Shown here piece by piece: positions 8,594 through 17,591 of a DNA stretch of 64,000 nt. Position numbers and translations under genes: made by a program. Position 1 is the stretch's first letter, and each line of letters opens with the position of its first letter. The notes beneath the pieces are model-generated. The model was not told the DNA's origin. It did no database searches and saw only the letters and a list, made by a program, of their open reading frames with translations. The stretch is from contig JBAUWF010000106.1 in assembly GCA_049583635.1 (NCBI GenBank), forward strand, positions 1 through 64,000, read 5' to 3'. The stretch is from Dokdonella_A sp049583635. GTDB taxonomy: Bacteria; Pseudomonadota; Gammaproteobacteria; Xanthomonadales; Rhodanobacteraceae.

Positions 8594-9979
8594 TCAACTG
8601 CCCTGTGATTTGCCCTTGGCAGCCAGTGCCGCAGCGCGCGCCTCGCGCAATGCGCGCAGCTTTTCGCGGATGCGCTCCTCGAGCCCGCTCGCGAACGGCT
8701 CGTAATAGACGCGACCCACGAGTTCGTCCGGCAGGCATTGCTGATCGAGCGCGACACCGCCCTCGACGGCCGGATCGTATTGGTACCCCTTGCCATAGCC
8801 GAGCGACTTCATGAGCCGTGTCGGGGCATTGCGAAGGTACATCGGCACTGCCAGGGTTCCGGTCTCGCGGATGTCGGCGCGAGCGCGGGAGAAGGCCGAA
8901 TAGACCGCGTTGCTCTTCGCCGCAACAGCGAGATAGACCGCGATCGCGGCCAGCGCGAGATCGCCTTCGGGGCTGCCGAGACGCTCGTAGGTGTCCCACG
9001 CTTCGAGAGCGAGCGTCAGCGCACGCGGATCGGCCAGACCGATGTCCTCGATCGCCATGCGCGTGAGGCGCCGCGCGAGATAACCCGGATCACAGCCGCC
9101 GTCGAGCATGCGCGCGAACCAGTACAGCGCGGCATCGGGATCGGACGAGCGCACCGACTTGTGCAAGGCCGAGATCTGGTCGTAGAACTGCTCGCCACCC
9201 TTGTCGAAACGACGTGTGCGATCGGCCAGAACCTGCGTGAGCATCACCTCGTCGATGCGCCCGTCCACCGCGAGTTCGGCCGCGATTTCGAGCAGGGTCA
9301 GCGCACGCCGCACATCGCCATCGGCGGCACTCGCGATCGACGCGAGCGCGTCGTCGGCGACCTCGAGGTTCATCGCACCGAGTCCGCGCTCGCGGTCGGT
9401 CAGCGCACGTCGCAAGGCCGCGACAATCGCATCGGCACCGACCGCGTCCATCACGTGCACGCGACAGCGCGACAGCAATGCGGAGTTGAGCTCGAACGAC
9501 GGATTCTCCGTTGTCGCTCCGACGAACAGGATCACCCCCTTCTCGATCGCCGGCAGGAATGCGTCCTGTTGCGCCTTGTTGAAGCGGTGAACCTCGTCGA
9601 CGAACAGCACCGTGCGCACGCCGCGCGCGAAATTCGCAGCGGCATCGGCCAGCGCGGCGCGCACGTCGGCGAGACCGGTCAGCACGGCCGAGATCGCCTT
9701 GAATTCGGCGTCGGCATACTTCGCGAGCAGCAGCGCGAGCGTGGTCTTGCCGCAACCGGGCGGACCCCACAGCACCATCGAATGCACGTGTCCCGATTCG
9801 ATGGCTCGTCGCAACGGCTTGCCTGGATCGAGCAGCCGTGGCTGGCCGACGATCTCGTCGAGCGTCTGCGGACGCATGCGCTCGGCCAGCGGCTTCAACT
9901 CGTCGGATTCGGCGAACAATCCGGGGCCGGCTGCGTGCTTGCGGCGTGCCATGGCCCGATCATAGACGGCATCGATCAT
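8594..9979 (-). CDS. rarA: Replication-associated recombination protein A (RarA/MgsA) AAA+ ATPase
   Basis: A clamp-loader-related AAA+ ATPase acting at stalled replication forks, interacting with SSB; 461 aa, near the usual 440-450. It shows Walker A GPPGCGKTT, Walker B TVLFVDEVHRF, sensor 1 GATTENPSF and arginine finger SRC, then the MgsA C-terminal tetramerisation region (GCDPGYLARRLTRMAIEDIGLADP, MYLRNAPT). The first ATG ends at 9979; a second in-frame ATG ending at 9952 (MARRKHAAG) is equally plausible. The gene lies next to serS and, past the hyf-like operon, near lolA and ftsK, as in related genomes. Confidence 0.95.
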   Translation of the reverse strand: MIDAVYDRAMARRKHAAGPGLFAESDELKPLAERMRPQTLDEIVGQPRLLDPGKPLRRAIESGHVHSMVLWGPPGCGKTTLALLLAKYADAEFKAISAVLTGLADVRAALADAAANFARGVRTVLFVDEVHRFNKAQQDAFLPAIEKGVILFVGATTENPSFELNSALLSRCRVHVMDAVGADAIVAALRRALTDRERGLGAMNLEVADDALASIASAADGDVRRALTLLEIAAELAVDGRIDEVMLTQVLADRTRRFDKGGEQFYDQISALHKSVRSSDPDAALYWFARMLDGGCDPGYLARRLTRMAIEDIGLADPRALTLALEAWDTYERLGSPEGDLALAAIAVYLAVAAKSNAVYSAFSRARADIRETGTLAVPMYLRNAPTRLMKSLGYGKGYQYDPAVEGGVALDQQCLPDELVGRVYYEPFASGLEERIREKLRALREARAAALAAKGKSQGS

Positions 9980-10029
9980 GGCGCCTACTCACGCCGCAAG
10001 GCGACGCGCTGCCGCCCTGCGCAGCGGCG

Positions 10030-10554
10030 TCAGCGGCCGCCGAGGCGATCGTCGCGGTGCACCGCCGCGAATATTCCCTGCAGCAGCGCCGTCGGCGTTG
10101 GCGGACAGCCCGGCACAGTGACGTCAACCGGGATCACATTCGCCACCGCGCCCACGGTCGCATAGCTTGCGCCGAAAACACCCCCGCAGGCGGCGCAATC
10201 GCCGACCGCCACGACCCACTTGGGGTCCGGCATTGCGGCATGGGTGCGGCGCAACGCTTCGATCATGTGGCGCGACACCGGGCCGGTGACCAGCAGCAGA
10301 TCCGCGTGACGCGGGCTGGCGACGAACTTGATGCCCGCGCCCTGCAGATTGTAGTAGGGATTCTCCAGCGCCTGGATTTCCAGTTCGCAGCCGTTGCACG
10401 AGCCGGCATCGACCTCGCGGATATTCACCGCGCGCTGAAACACGCGCAGGATTTGCGCCTGCAGTGCCTCCCCGCTCCGCCATTCCTCCGCAGCCGCGGG
10501 CAACGCCTCGCTGAGCAGACCGGTGGCGGCGATTCGTTTCAATACGCGCAACAT
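10030..10554 (-). CDS. HyfI/NuoB-like iron-sulfur small subunit of a hydrogenase-related complex
   Basis: The 174-aa small subunit expected to sit at the membrane-proximal end of the complex. All cysteines for a NuoB-type N2 [4Fe-4S] cluster are present: C53 and C56 in GSCNGCELE, C120 (with C123 nearby) in GDCAACGG, and C150 in VPGCPPTP. Its intact cluster site contrasts with the altered large subunit and argues for a working electron-transfer protein. It is the last gene of the leftward six-gene operon, 12 nt after the hyfG-like gene. Homologues are annotated hydrogenase-4 subunit I or formate hydrogenlyase subunit 7. Confidence 0.88.
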   Translation of the reverse strand: MLRVLKRIAATGLLSEALPAAAEEWRSGEALQAQILRVFQRAVNIREVDAGSCNGCELEIQALENPYYNLQGAGIKFVASPRHADLLLVTGPVSRHMIEALRRTHAAMPDPKWVVAVGDCAACGGVFGASYATVGAVANVIPVDVTVPGCPPTPTALLQGIFAAVHRDDRLGGR

Positions 10555-10566
10555 GTCGGGCCTGCC

Positions 10567-12096
10567 TTAGAGATCGTGCCCACTGTAGGAGAGGTTGAAC
10601 GATTTGTTGATCAACGGAAAGTCCGCGACGATATTGCCGACCACCGCATGCTCGAGTGCAGGCCAGTTTTGCCACGACGGATCGTGCGGGTGGCAGCGCC
10701 GGATGCGCCCGCCGCCGGCTACGTCCAGTGCCACGAATACCGGACCGCGCCAGCCCTCAACGCAGCCGTAACCTTGCGCAGAAACGTCGACGTCGCTAGC
10801 GCTGCACTGTCGCGCGCTGCCGTCCGGCAGTCCATCCAGTATCAGGCCACACAGGCGCAGCGATTCGAAAATCTCGTCGAAGCGGATCGCCACGCGCGCC
10901 GCCACATCGCCGCTTTCGCGCAGCGCACGGCGCACGCCGAACCGGTTGTAAGGCGCTGCCGCATCAGTGCAGCGCAGGTCCCAGCTCTGGCCACTGGCGC
11001 GCCCGGCCGGCCCCACCACGCCGAGCCGTGACGCCACCGCCGGCGCCAATATCCCTGCGCCGGCAAACCGGTCCTGTACACCGGCATGGTCGTCGTAGAT
11101 ATCGCGCAGTACCCGCACGTCGCGTGCCAAGTGCTGCGCCTCGGCCGCCAGTTCGGCAATGCGCTCCGGCGTCACATCAATCGACACCCCGCCCGGTACC
11201 ACGACGTCGAACAGGTAACGGTGGCCGAACAAGCGCGCATTGAGACGCAGCAGATCCTCCTTGAGCCGCGAGAATTGAACCTGGCCGAATGCAAATCCGG
11301 CATCGTTGCCGAGCGCACCGAGATCGCCGAGATGATTGGCCAGGCGTTCGCGCTCGAGTAGCAGCGCCCGCAGCCACGCCCCACGCGGCGGCACCCGTGT
11401 ACTCGAGACCTGCTCGACGGCGATGCAATACGCCCAGGCATACGCGACTGCCGAATCGCCGCAGATTCGCGCCGCCAGTCGCACTCCCTCCGCCATGGAC
11501 ATGGATTCGAAGCGCTTCTCGATCCCCTTGTGCACATAACCCAGGCGCTGCTCCAGACGCAACACTTTCTCGCCGACCACGGAAAAACGGAAATGTCCGG
11601 GTTCGATGACGCCGGCGTGGACCGGGCCGACCGGAATCTCGTGCACGCCGTCGCCACTCACCCGCACAAACGCATAGTTGTCGCGCTGGCCCGGATAGTC
11701 GTCCAGCCGCTCCGCGCGCAGTGGAAAGACATCGGCCGGCCAGGCGCCATGACGCAGCCAGGGTCGGGTATCGCCGTCGATGGCGCGCACGCCAGACAGG
11801 TCGAACGCGGCGCGCTGGAGCCGGCCGGCAACGGGAAACACCGCGCTGACGTCCGGATATTGCGGTGCTTCCGCGGCCAGTGCGACCTCGACGATTTGCA
11901 GGCCGCGATCGTCCTGAAACGCGATGCTGAGCACCGGTATGCACCGCCCAACGGACCCGCGGTCGCTGGCCCACAGCGTCACCAGTCGCCCGCCACCCTC
12001 GCGCATGCGCCGGCAATGTGCGATCAGGCTCGCGCAATCCAGAGCGAGGTGGCGGATGGCGCGCGGCGCCGTGGCAGTTTCCGGTGTGCTCGTCAC
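10567..12096 (-). CDS. HyfG-like large subunit lacking the NiFe ligands
   Basis: A 509-aa fusion of a NuoC-like 30-kDa domain (about 30-135) and a NuoD/HycE-like 49-kDa domain (about 150-509), the HycE/HyfG layout. True NiFe hydrogenases have two CxxC pairs. Here the proximal one reads RICGDSAVAY (C212 present, second position S215), and the C-terminal one is gone: the protein ends NKSFNLSYSGHDL without cysteine. It therefore should not bind a NiFe centre and is better seen as an energy-converting hydrogenase-related (Ehr) subunit. GTG start with GAGGCGAG upstream, 9 nt after the hyfF-like gene. The physiological reaction is unknown. Confidence 0.88.
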   Translation of the reverse strand: MTSTPETATAPRAIRHLALDCASLIAHCRRMREGGGRLVTLWASDRGSVGRCIPVLSIAFQDDRGLQIVEVALAAEAPQYPDVSAVFPVAGRLQRAAFDLSGVRAIDGDTRPWLRHGAWPADVFPLRAERLDDYPGQRDNYAFVRVSGDGVHEIPVGPVHAGVIEPGHFRFSVVGEKVLRLEQRLGYVHKGIEKRFESMSMAEGVRLAARICGDSAVAYAWAYCIAVEQVSSTRVPPRGAWLRALLLERERLANHLGDLGALGNDAGFAFGQVQFSRLKEDLLRLNARLFGHRYLFDVVVPGGVSIDVTPERIAELAAEAQHLARDVRVLRDIYDDHAGVQDRFAGAGILAPAVASRLGVVGPAGRASGQSWDLRCTDAAAPYNRFGVRRALRESGDVAARVAIRFDEIFESLRLCGLILDGLPDGSARQCSASDVDVSAQGYGCVEGWRGPVFVALDVAGGGRIRRCHPHDPSWQNWPALEHAVVGNIVADFPLINKSFNLSYSGHDL

Positions 12097-12105
12097 AGCT
12101 CGCCT

Positions 12106-13557
12106 CTAGCCGATCAGCGCCGCCGCCAGGCGGTACCATTGCGCCAGCACCGGGGGAATGTACACGCCCAGAGCCAGCACCAGGGTCAGATGCGCAAACA
12201 CCGGAAGCAACGCCGGCGAGTGCGGCAGCTGGCTCGGCTTGGTATCGCCGAAAACCATCGACTGGACGCGCCCGAAAATGGCGGCGAAGGCGATGCCAAG
12301 CGCGAGCACCAGCAGCGGAGTCGCCCACGGCTGGGCCTTCATCGCCGTCGTCAGGACCAGGAATTCGCTGGCGAACACGCCGAACGGCGGCATGCCGAGT
12401 ATGGCGAGCGTCGCAATCATCAGCCCCCATCCGACTGCCGGACTGCTAACGATCAGCCCGCGAATGTCATCCATCACCTGGGTGCCGGCTTTCTGGGCCG
12501 CATGGCCCACGGTGAAGAAGATCGCGGACTTGGTCAGCGAATGGACCGTCATGTGCAGCAGCGCGGCGAAGTTGGCAACTGGCCCACCCATGCCGAATGC
12601 AAACGTAATGATGCCCATGTGCTCGATCGACGAATAACCGAACAGGCGCTTGATGTCGCGCTGACGCCACAGGAAGAACGCCGCAAGAACGACCGACAAC
12701 AAGCCGAAACCCATCATCAGGTGGCGCGCCAGGCCAGTATGCACCGCACCTTCGACAAGCACCTTGCAACGCACGACCGCATACAGGGCGACATTGAGCA
12801 GAAGGCCCGACAGCACCGCGGATATGGGCGTTGGCCCTTCCGCATGCGCGTCCGGCAACCAGTTATGCAGCGGCGCGAGGCCGACTTTCGTACCGTACCC
12901 GACCAGCAGGAAGACGAACGCCAGTGATAGCACAGTCGGCTCAAGCTGGGCCTTGACCGCGTTCAGATGGGTCCACAACAGCGCCGTCGTGCCTTCCGCG
13001 CCGAGCGCATGTTCGGCGGCAAAATACAGCAGGATCGTGCCGAACAGCGCCTGCGCAATACCCACCCCACACAGAATGAAGTACTTCCATGCCGCCTCCA
13101 GGCTGGCGTCGGTGCGATACAGGGATACGAGCAGCACGGTGGACAGAGTCGCCGCCTCCATCGCCACCCACAGCAACCCCAGGTTATTGGTCAGCAGCGC
13201 CAGCAGCATGGTGAACATGAACATCTGGAACATGCACAGGTACAGGCGCATGCGCTGGCGGTTGATGCGACCGTGGTGCAGTTCGATGCGCATATACGGA
13301 CGCGAAAATATCGCGGTCGTCCAGCCAACGAATGCGGTCAGCGTGACCAGGAAGACATTGAATGCGTCGACATAGAATTGTTGCGCGCCGACCAGCAGCG
13401 GACCCCGACGCATGACATGCCACGCCAGGACCCCGCTGCTCAGCAACGTCACAAAGCTGATGCCGATGCTGAACTCCGCCGCGCGGCGACGCGCGCCGAA
13501 GATACCGAGCAGCAAGCTGCCGATCAACGGCAGCCCGAGTACGGCGAACAGTTCCAT
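12106..13557 (-). CDS. HyfF-like antiporter-type proton-pumping membrane subunit
   Basis: A 483-aa polytopic membrane protein of the NuoL/M/N, Mrp-antiporter family with about 14 hydrophobic segments. The family signature is clear: MEAATLSTVLLVSLYR (key Glu in TM5), GYGTKVGLAPLHNWLPDAHAEGP (Lys in TM7 and the conserved loop), LFGYSSIEHMGI and a lysine in the later channel helices. These are the residues used in proton translocation by complex I. GGAGGACTGAC precedes the ATG ideally, and the hyfE-like stop is 1 nt upstream. It is one of two antiporter-like subunits in the operon, so ion pumping coupled to electron transfer is likely. Confidence 0.9.
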   Translation of the reverse strand: MELFAVLGLPLIGSLLLGIFGARRRAAEFSIGISFVTLLSSGVLAWHVMRRGPLLVGAQQFYVDAFNVFLVTLTAFVGWTTAIFSRPYMRIELHHGRINRQRMRLYLCMFQMFMFTMLLALLTNNLGLLWVAMEAATLSTVLLVSLYRTDASLEAAWKYFILCGVGIAQALFGTILLYFAAEHALGAEGTTALLWTHLNAVKAQLEPTVLSLAFVFLLVGYGTKVGLAPLHNWLPDAHAEGPTPISAVLSGLLLNVALYAVVRCKVLVEGAVHTGLARHLMMGFGLLSVVLAAFFLWRQRDIKRLFGYSSIEHMGIITFAFGMGGPVANFAALLHMTVHSLTKSAIFFTVGHAAQKAGTQVMDDIRGLIVSSPAVGWGLMIATLAILGMPPFGVFASEFLVLTTAMKAQPWATPLLVLALGIAFAAIFGRVQSMVFGDTKPSQLPHSPALLPVFAHLTLVLALGVYIPPVLAQWYRLAAALIG

Positions 13558-13558
13558 G

Positions 13559-14224
13559 TCAGTCCTCCTTGAGCCTTTCCAGATGGCGCAGGTCCAGGCT
13601 GTCGAACTGATCGCGGATGTGAAAGAAGAACACCCCCAGGATCACCATGCCGATCAACACGTCAAGCGCAACGCCAAGTTCGACCACCATCGGCATGCCG
13701 TTCGTCGCGCTGGTGGCGGCGAAGAACAGACCGTTCTCCATTGCCAGAAATCCGACGACCTGTGAAATCGCCTTGCGCCGCGTGATCATCATCAGGAACG
13801 AGAGCATCACCACCGCCAGCGCGATACCGAGCGTGCTGCGCGCCACCGTCGTCGACAATTGCGCGATCGGCTGCGCCAGCCCGAATGCAAACACGACCAG
13901 CACGATGCCCACGAGCATGGTGGTCGGAATATTGATCAGCGGTTCATTGTCCCAGCGCACGTTCAGGCGCCGAATGAGCCGGTGCAGGATCCACGGCAGC
14001 AACACGACCTTCAGCACAAAGGAAAGCAGCGCGGAAAAGTACAGGTGCTGCTGTGCGGAACTGTACGCCACGACCGCCGTCGACACGCTCAGGGCAAGGC
14101 CCTGGACCGCGAACAAATTAATCAGCGACAGCACGCGACGCTGCGACAACATCGCGAATGACGTCAGCAACAGCACGGCGGCGCCTAGATTGATCAGTTG
14201 TGAGTACAGCGGCGCGTCGGTCAC
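13559..14224 (-). CDS. HyfE-like small membrane subunit
   Basis: A 221-aa membrane protein, close to 216 aa in E. coli HyfE, with about seven hydrophobic segments. Its C-terminal half resembles NuoK (GIALAVVMLSFLMMITRRKAI, FLAMENGLFF, ELGVALDVLIGMVILGVFFF). The start is GTG ending at 14224, 2 nt after the hyfC-like stop. The frame is open further upstream, but that part overlaps the hyfC-like gene. It completes the membrane arm between the NuoH-like and antiporter-like subunits. Confidence 0.87.
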   Translation of the reverse strand: MTDAPLYSQLINLGAAVLLLTSFAMLSQRRVLSLINLFAVQGLALSVSTAVVAYSSAQQHLYFSALLSFVLKVVLLPWILHRLIRRLNVRWDNEPLINIPTTMLVGIVLVVFAFGLAQPIAQLSTTVARSTLGIALAVVMLSFLMMITRRKAISQVVGFLAMENGLFFAATSATNGMPMVVELGVALDVLIGMVILGVFFFHIRDQFDSLDLRHLERLKED

Positions 14225-14226
14225 GG

Positions 14227-15171
14227 TCAGCTCCCGAGCAACAGACGGACCAGCAGCCCCAGGACCGCCAACAGAAACGCGGTCGCCAGAAACTCCGGTG
14301 CGCGAAAAATGCGAAGTTTCGCGCTGAGTGTTTCGATCAACGCCAGTGCCGCACCGACGAATCCGAGCTTCACGGCAACGATCGGCCACGCCAGGGCGAG
14401 TTGCAGCGGTGTCGAGGCACGCCCGGCCAGGCCCCACGGCAGAAACAACGCGATGCCGATCGCGGCATAGTTCAGCAGCTTCAGAGACGCAGCCCACTCA
14501 ATCAAGGCCAGATGCCGCGCGGAGTATTCAAGCACCATGGCCTCGTGAATCATCGTCAGCTCAAGATGCGTGGAGGGATTGTCGATCGGGATACGCGCGT
14601 TCTCGGCGAGCAGGACCATGACGAATGCAACCGCGGCAAATGCCAGGCTCGGAAAGATCATCAGCTGCCGGTGTGCAAGCGTATCGACGATTGTCGGCAG
14701 CAACGTGCTTTGCGTGATCAGCGAGGCGGTGAAAAGCACCATCAGCAGCGCCGGTTCGGCGAGAAAGCCGACAAGCATTTCGCGGCGCGCACCGAGCGAG
14801 CCGAAGGCCGTTCCAACGTCCATCGCCGCCAACGCGGCAAACACGCGTGCCACGGCAAACACGCCGACCAGCGCGATGGTGTCCGCGGCCACGCCGAGCG
14901 GCGCATCGGTGCTGAAAATGGGTATGATCGCCGCCGCCGTCGCCATCGCGCCGAACTGCACGTACGGAGCCATGCGAAAGATCGCAGACGCGCTATGCGC
15001 GATGAGCGCATCCTTGAACAGCAGCTTGCGCAACGTTCGATACGGCTGCAGCACACCCGCGCCACGGCGGTTCTGCAGCCAGGCACGGCACTGGTCGATC
15101 CAGCCGATGAACAACGGCGCCAGCAGGATCGCCAACGCGGCCTCAATGACGGCAATCAGTGACATACGCAT
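14227..15171 (-). CDS. HyfC/NuoH-like membrane anchor subunit
   Basis: A 314-aa protein of the NuoH/HycD/HyfC family, with about eight transmembrane segments. In complex I this subunit connects the peripheral arm to the membrane arm and lines the quinone site. Motifs: LQNRRGAGVLQPYRTLRKLL near the N terminus, and AENARIPIDNPSTHLELTMIHEAMVLEYSG-like loop with its acidic residues (ENARIPIDNP, HEAM). Two start candidates, ATG ending at 15171 or 15165, follow the hyfB-like TAA by 2-8 nt. There is no separate Shine-Dalgarno, which suggests translational coupling. Confidence 0.88.
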   Translation of the reverse strand: MRMSLIAVIEAALAILLAPLFIGWIDQCRAWLQNRRGAGVLQPYRTLRKLLFKDALIAHSASAIFRMAPYVQFGAMATAAAIIPIFSTDAPLGVAADTIALVGVFAVARVFAALAAMDVGTAFGSLGARREMLVGFLAEPALLMVLFTASLITQSTLLPTIVDTLAHRQLMIFPSLAFAAVAFVMVLLAENARIPIDNPSTHLELTMIHEAMVLEYSARHLALIEWAASLKLLNYAAIGIALFLPWGLAGRASTPLQLALAWPIVAVKLGFVGAALALIETLSAKLRIFRAPEFLATAFLLAVLGLLVRLLLGS

Positions 15172-15173
15172 CG

Positions 15174-17177
15174 TTACAGGAGGAACATCAGCAGCGCCAA
15201 CAGCGTGGCAAAACTGTAAAGCAGGTACAGCGAGATACGCCCCTGCTGCAGTTTTCCGACCAGTCGTGCGAGCTGCTGCACACCCCACGCGATCGGCAGA
15301 TACATCCAGCGCCACCAACGGTCGGCAAGGCGCAGGGCATAGTGCGGAGCGACATCGTCGGCGCTCGGCAACTCCCGCTCGATATGAAAGAACGGGCCGA
15401 ACACGTGCCGGATCGGTTGCCCGAAGCCCTCGGCAGTGTCCTGCATCCGTGGCGTCAGAACGGGAAATCCGCAGTCCCAAGGGTCCACGCGCCTTACGCG
15501 GCCATGGTATAGCCGACGCACCGCCACGAGCGTGACCACCGCCGCCACTGCGAGTCCGGCCGCCAGCGCCAGCGGGCTGTAGGATGATCGTTCCGGGGAG
15601 ATGGGCGTCAGCAGCCACCAGTGAGAGGCGCGCTGCCCGATCCCGGCGCCGACCAGGCTGCGGTCCACCGCATCGAGTGCGCGCAGCACGGCGACCGGAA
15701 ACAAACCCAGGGCCACGCAGCCCGACGCCAGCCAGGCCAGACCGATACGTTCGAGCAAGCCGGCATCATGCGCGGCGGCCAAGGCCGGCTCGCGCTGCTG
15801 GCCGAGGAAAATCACCCCATAGAACTTCACCATGACATAGGCCGCGAGCGCACTGGTCAGGGCCAACGCCGCGGCGCCGATCGGTACGAGCATGTTGACC
15901 ATCGCGTGCGGGAGCCCGGGCGTGAAAAGGTACGATTGCAATAACAACCACTCCGACACGAAGCCGTTCAGCGGCGGCACACCGGCCATTGCCAACGCAC
16001 CGACGAGCGCCAGCCAGGCAACCCATGGCATGCGATGGATCAGCCCCCCCAGCTTGCCGAGGCTGCGCTCGCGTGTGGCATGCAGCACCGAACCGGTGGC
16101 AAGGAACAACAGGCTCTTGAACTGGGCGTGGTTTATGCTGTGATACAGGCTCGCCGACAGGCTGAGGGCAGCGAACGCGTCCATGTGCAGCCCGCGAAAC
16201 AGCATCGCCAATCCGATACCGGTGACGATGATTCCCACGTTCTCGATCGAGGAATAGGCGAGCAGGCGTTTCATGTCGGTCTGCACGGCGGCGAAAATCG
16301 CGCCGAAGAGCGCACTGAATGCGCCGAGCAGCAGCGCCACCGCGCCCCACCACCACAGCGGGACGTGCAACAGATCGAACATGACCCGCACCATGCCGTA
16401 TATCGCCGTTTTCAACATCACCCCACTCATCAGCGCAGATACCGGCGACGGCGCGGCCGGATGCGCCTCCGGCAGCCACACGTGGAACGGTACCAGCCCG
16501 GCCTTGATACCGAATCCGAATAGCGCCAGCGCGAACGCGACGCTTGCCCAGGCCGGGCTCAGCGCGGCCGAACGCATGGCATCGAACGTAAACTGCCACG
16601 AGCCGCCCTGAAGCACGCCGAAGCACAGCAGAATGCCGATGGCGCCGACGTGCGCAAGCAGCAGATACAGAAACCCGGCCCGGCGAATTTCAGGCACGCG
16701 ATGTTGTGTGGTGACGAGGAAATACGACGCCAGGGCCATGGTCTCCCATGCGACCATGAACATGTAGGCATCGTCGGCAATCACGACCATTGCCATGCTG
16801 GCCAGAAACACGTGATATTGCAGGCACAGCAGGCCCGGCGCAGTGCCTTCGCCCTCGCGGAAGTAGCCGGCCGAATAGATCGAGATGCCGGCGGTGGTCG
16901 CCCCGATCAGTGCCAGGAAAAATGCACTGAGTGCATCCAGCCGGACGTGGAAAGGCAGGTCCGGCAGGCCAAGCGGCAGGATCAGATGTTCGACCGGCGC
17001 AGACATCGCGCGCGCCGCGATCAGCATCAGCGCGAAGGCAACGATCGCGCTCAGCGTAAACAGCCCGCGTCCGACGATGCGGATATTGCGCGGACGAACC
17101 AGTCCCGCCAAGGCGATACCCAGCCACGCGCAGACGACGCCCAGAACCGCTGTAAGTGAACTGACAGGAACCACCAA
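15174..17177 (-). CDS. HyfB-like antiporter-type membrane subunit (operon leader)
   Basis: A 667-aa NuoL/HycC/HyfB-type membrane protein (E. coli HyfB is 672 aa). It has about 14 helices: MVAWETMALASYFLV (Glu in TM5), GFGIKAGLVPFHVWLPEAHP (TM7 Lys and loop), LLAYSSIENVGI, then a long C-terminal extension with DPWDCGFPVLTPRMQDTAEG and a final helix. The start is TTG ending at 17177 (or GTG at 17174) after GAGGG. First gene of the operon hyfB-C-E-F-G-I. The hyfA- and hyfH-type ferredoxin subunits and hyfD are missing, as is any formate dehydrogenase, so the electron donor is not encoded locally. Confidence 0.9.
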   Translation of the reverse strand: MVVPVSSLTAVLGVVCAWLGIALAGLVRPRNIRIVGRGLFTLSAIVAFALMLIAARAMSAPVEHLILPLGLPDLPFHVRLDALSAFFLALIGATTAGISIYSAGYFREGEGTAPGLLCLQYHVFLASMAMVVIADDAYMFMVAWETMALASYFLVTTQHRVPEIRRAGFLYLLLAHVGAIGILLCFGVLQGGSWQFTFDAMRSAALSPAWASVAFALALFGFGIKAGLVPFHVWLPEAHPAAPSPVSALMSGVMLKTAIYGMVRVMFDLLHVPLWWWGAVALLLGAFSALFGAIFAAVQTDMKRLLAYSSIENVGIIVTGIGLAMLFRGLHMDAFAALSLSASLYHSINHAQFKSLLFLATGSVLHATRERSLGKLGGLIHRMPWVAWLALVGALAMAGVPPLNGFVSEWLLLQSYLFTPGLPHAMVNMLVPIGAAALALTSALAAYVMVKFYGVIFLGQQREPALAAAHDAGLLERIGLAWLASGCVALGLFPVAVLRALDAVDRSLVGAGIGQRASHWWLLTPISPERSSYSPLALAAGLAVAAVVTLVAVRRLYHGRVRRVDPWDCGFPVLTPRMQDTAEGFGQPIRHVFGPFFHIERELPSADDVAPHYALRLADRWWRWMYLPIAWGVQQLARLVGKLQQGRISLYLLYSFATLLALLMFLL

Positions 17178-17272
17178 ACGCGAACCCTCAACCGACCCGC
17201 CGCCGCGTGCCGGCGGGAGAGGTTCGGTTGGCTGCCAGCGTCAATGCCGTACCTTGACTCGCGGGTGCGCCA

Positions 17273-17312
17273 TTGTCATCGTACACACATCATATGTAAA
17301 TAGCATGTACAC
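17273..17312. promoter_or_regulatory. Shared promoter/operator candidate between the hyf-like operon and the RHH gene
   Basis: An AT-rich island in GC-rich DNA. It contains TTGTCA (17273-17278), TAAATA (17297-17302, 18-bp spacing) and a palindromic CATATG (17291-17296), flanked by two GTACAC copies (17281-17286 and 17307-17312). The predicted start of transcription would fall a few bases before the RHH gene ATG, which has no Shine-Dalgarno, so that mRNA may be leaderless. The repeats are plausible ribbon-helix-helix operators; this is inference. Confidence 0.35.
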
Positions 17313-17315
17313 GCC

Positions 17316-17591
17316 ATGCCACTGGAAAACCGCACCGCCCGGCTCACTGTATTGGTCGACCCGAACAAGAAGGCGGTATTCGAGCAACTGTGCGCAGCCG
17401 AGGACACGACGCCGTCACAGGTGATCCGGCGTTTGGTCCGGGGCTATATCGAGCAGCGACTCGGGCGTCCATGGCAACCGGGTGAAAACGCGCCGACTGC
17501 GCCCCGGACCGGGGCTGCGCCGCGACGCGGGCAACTCCTAGAGGAGCCGCCAGGCGCGCGCCCGCGCGGAAACGGCGATCGAGCCGGCTGA
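17316..17591 (+). CDS. CopG-type ribbon-helix-helix DNA-binding protein
   Basis: A 91-aa protein. Residues 8-48 fit the ribbon-helix-helix fold: a beta strand ARLTVLVDPN, helix A KKAVFEQLCAAEDT, and helix B TPSQVIRRLVRGYIEQRLG. The remainder is low-complexity, rich in Pro, Gly and Arg. Such dimeric proteins are small transcriptional repressors or plasmid-type regulators. It diverges from the hyf-like operon with a 138-bp shared region, so it is the natural candidate regulator of that operon. Its stop is immediately followed by the convergent lolA stop. No toxin partner is adjacent, so an antitoxin role is less likely. Confidence 0.7.
   Translation: MPLENRTARLTVLVDPNKKAVFEQLCAAEDTTPSQVIRRLVRGYIEQRLGRPWQPGENAPTAPRTGAAPRRGQLLEEPPGARPRGNGDRAG

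Noticed and set aside
10567..12096. Calling the large subunit a functional NiFe hydrogenase
   Set aside because: The second cysteine of the proximal pair and both C-terminal cysteines are missing, and no maturation genes are visible.
17316..17591. Ribbon-helix-helix protein as an antitoxin
   Set aside because: No toxin-like gene is adjacent; the flanking genes are hyfB-like and lolA.
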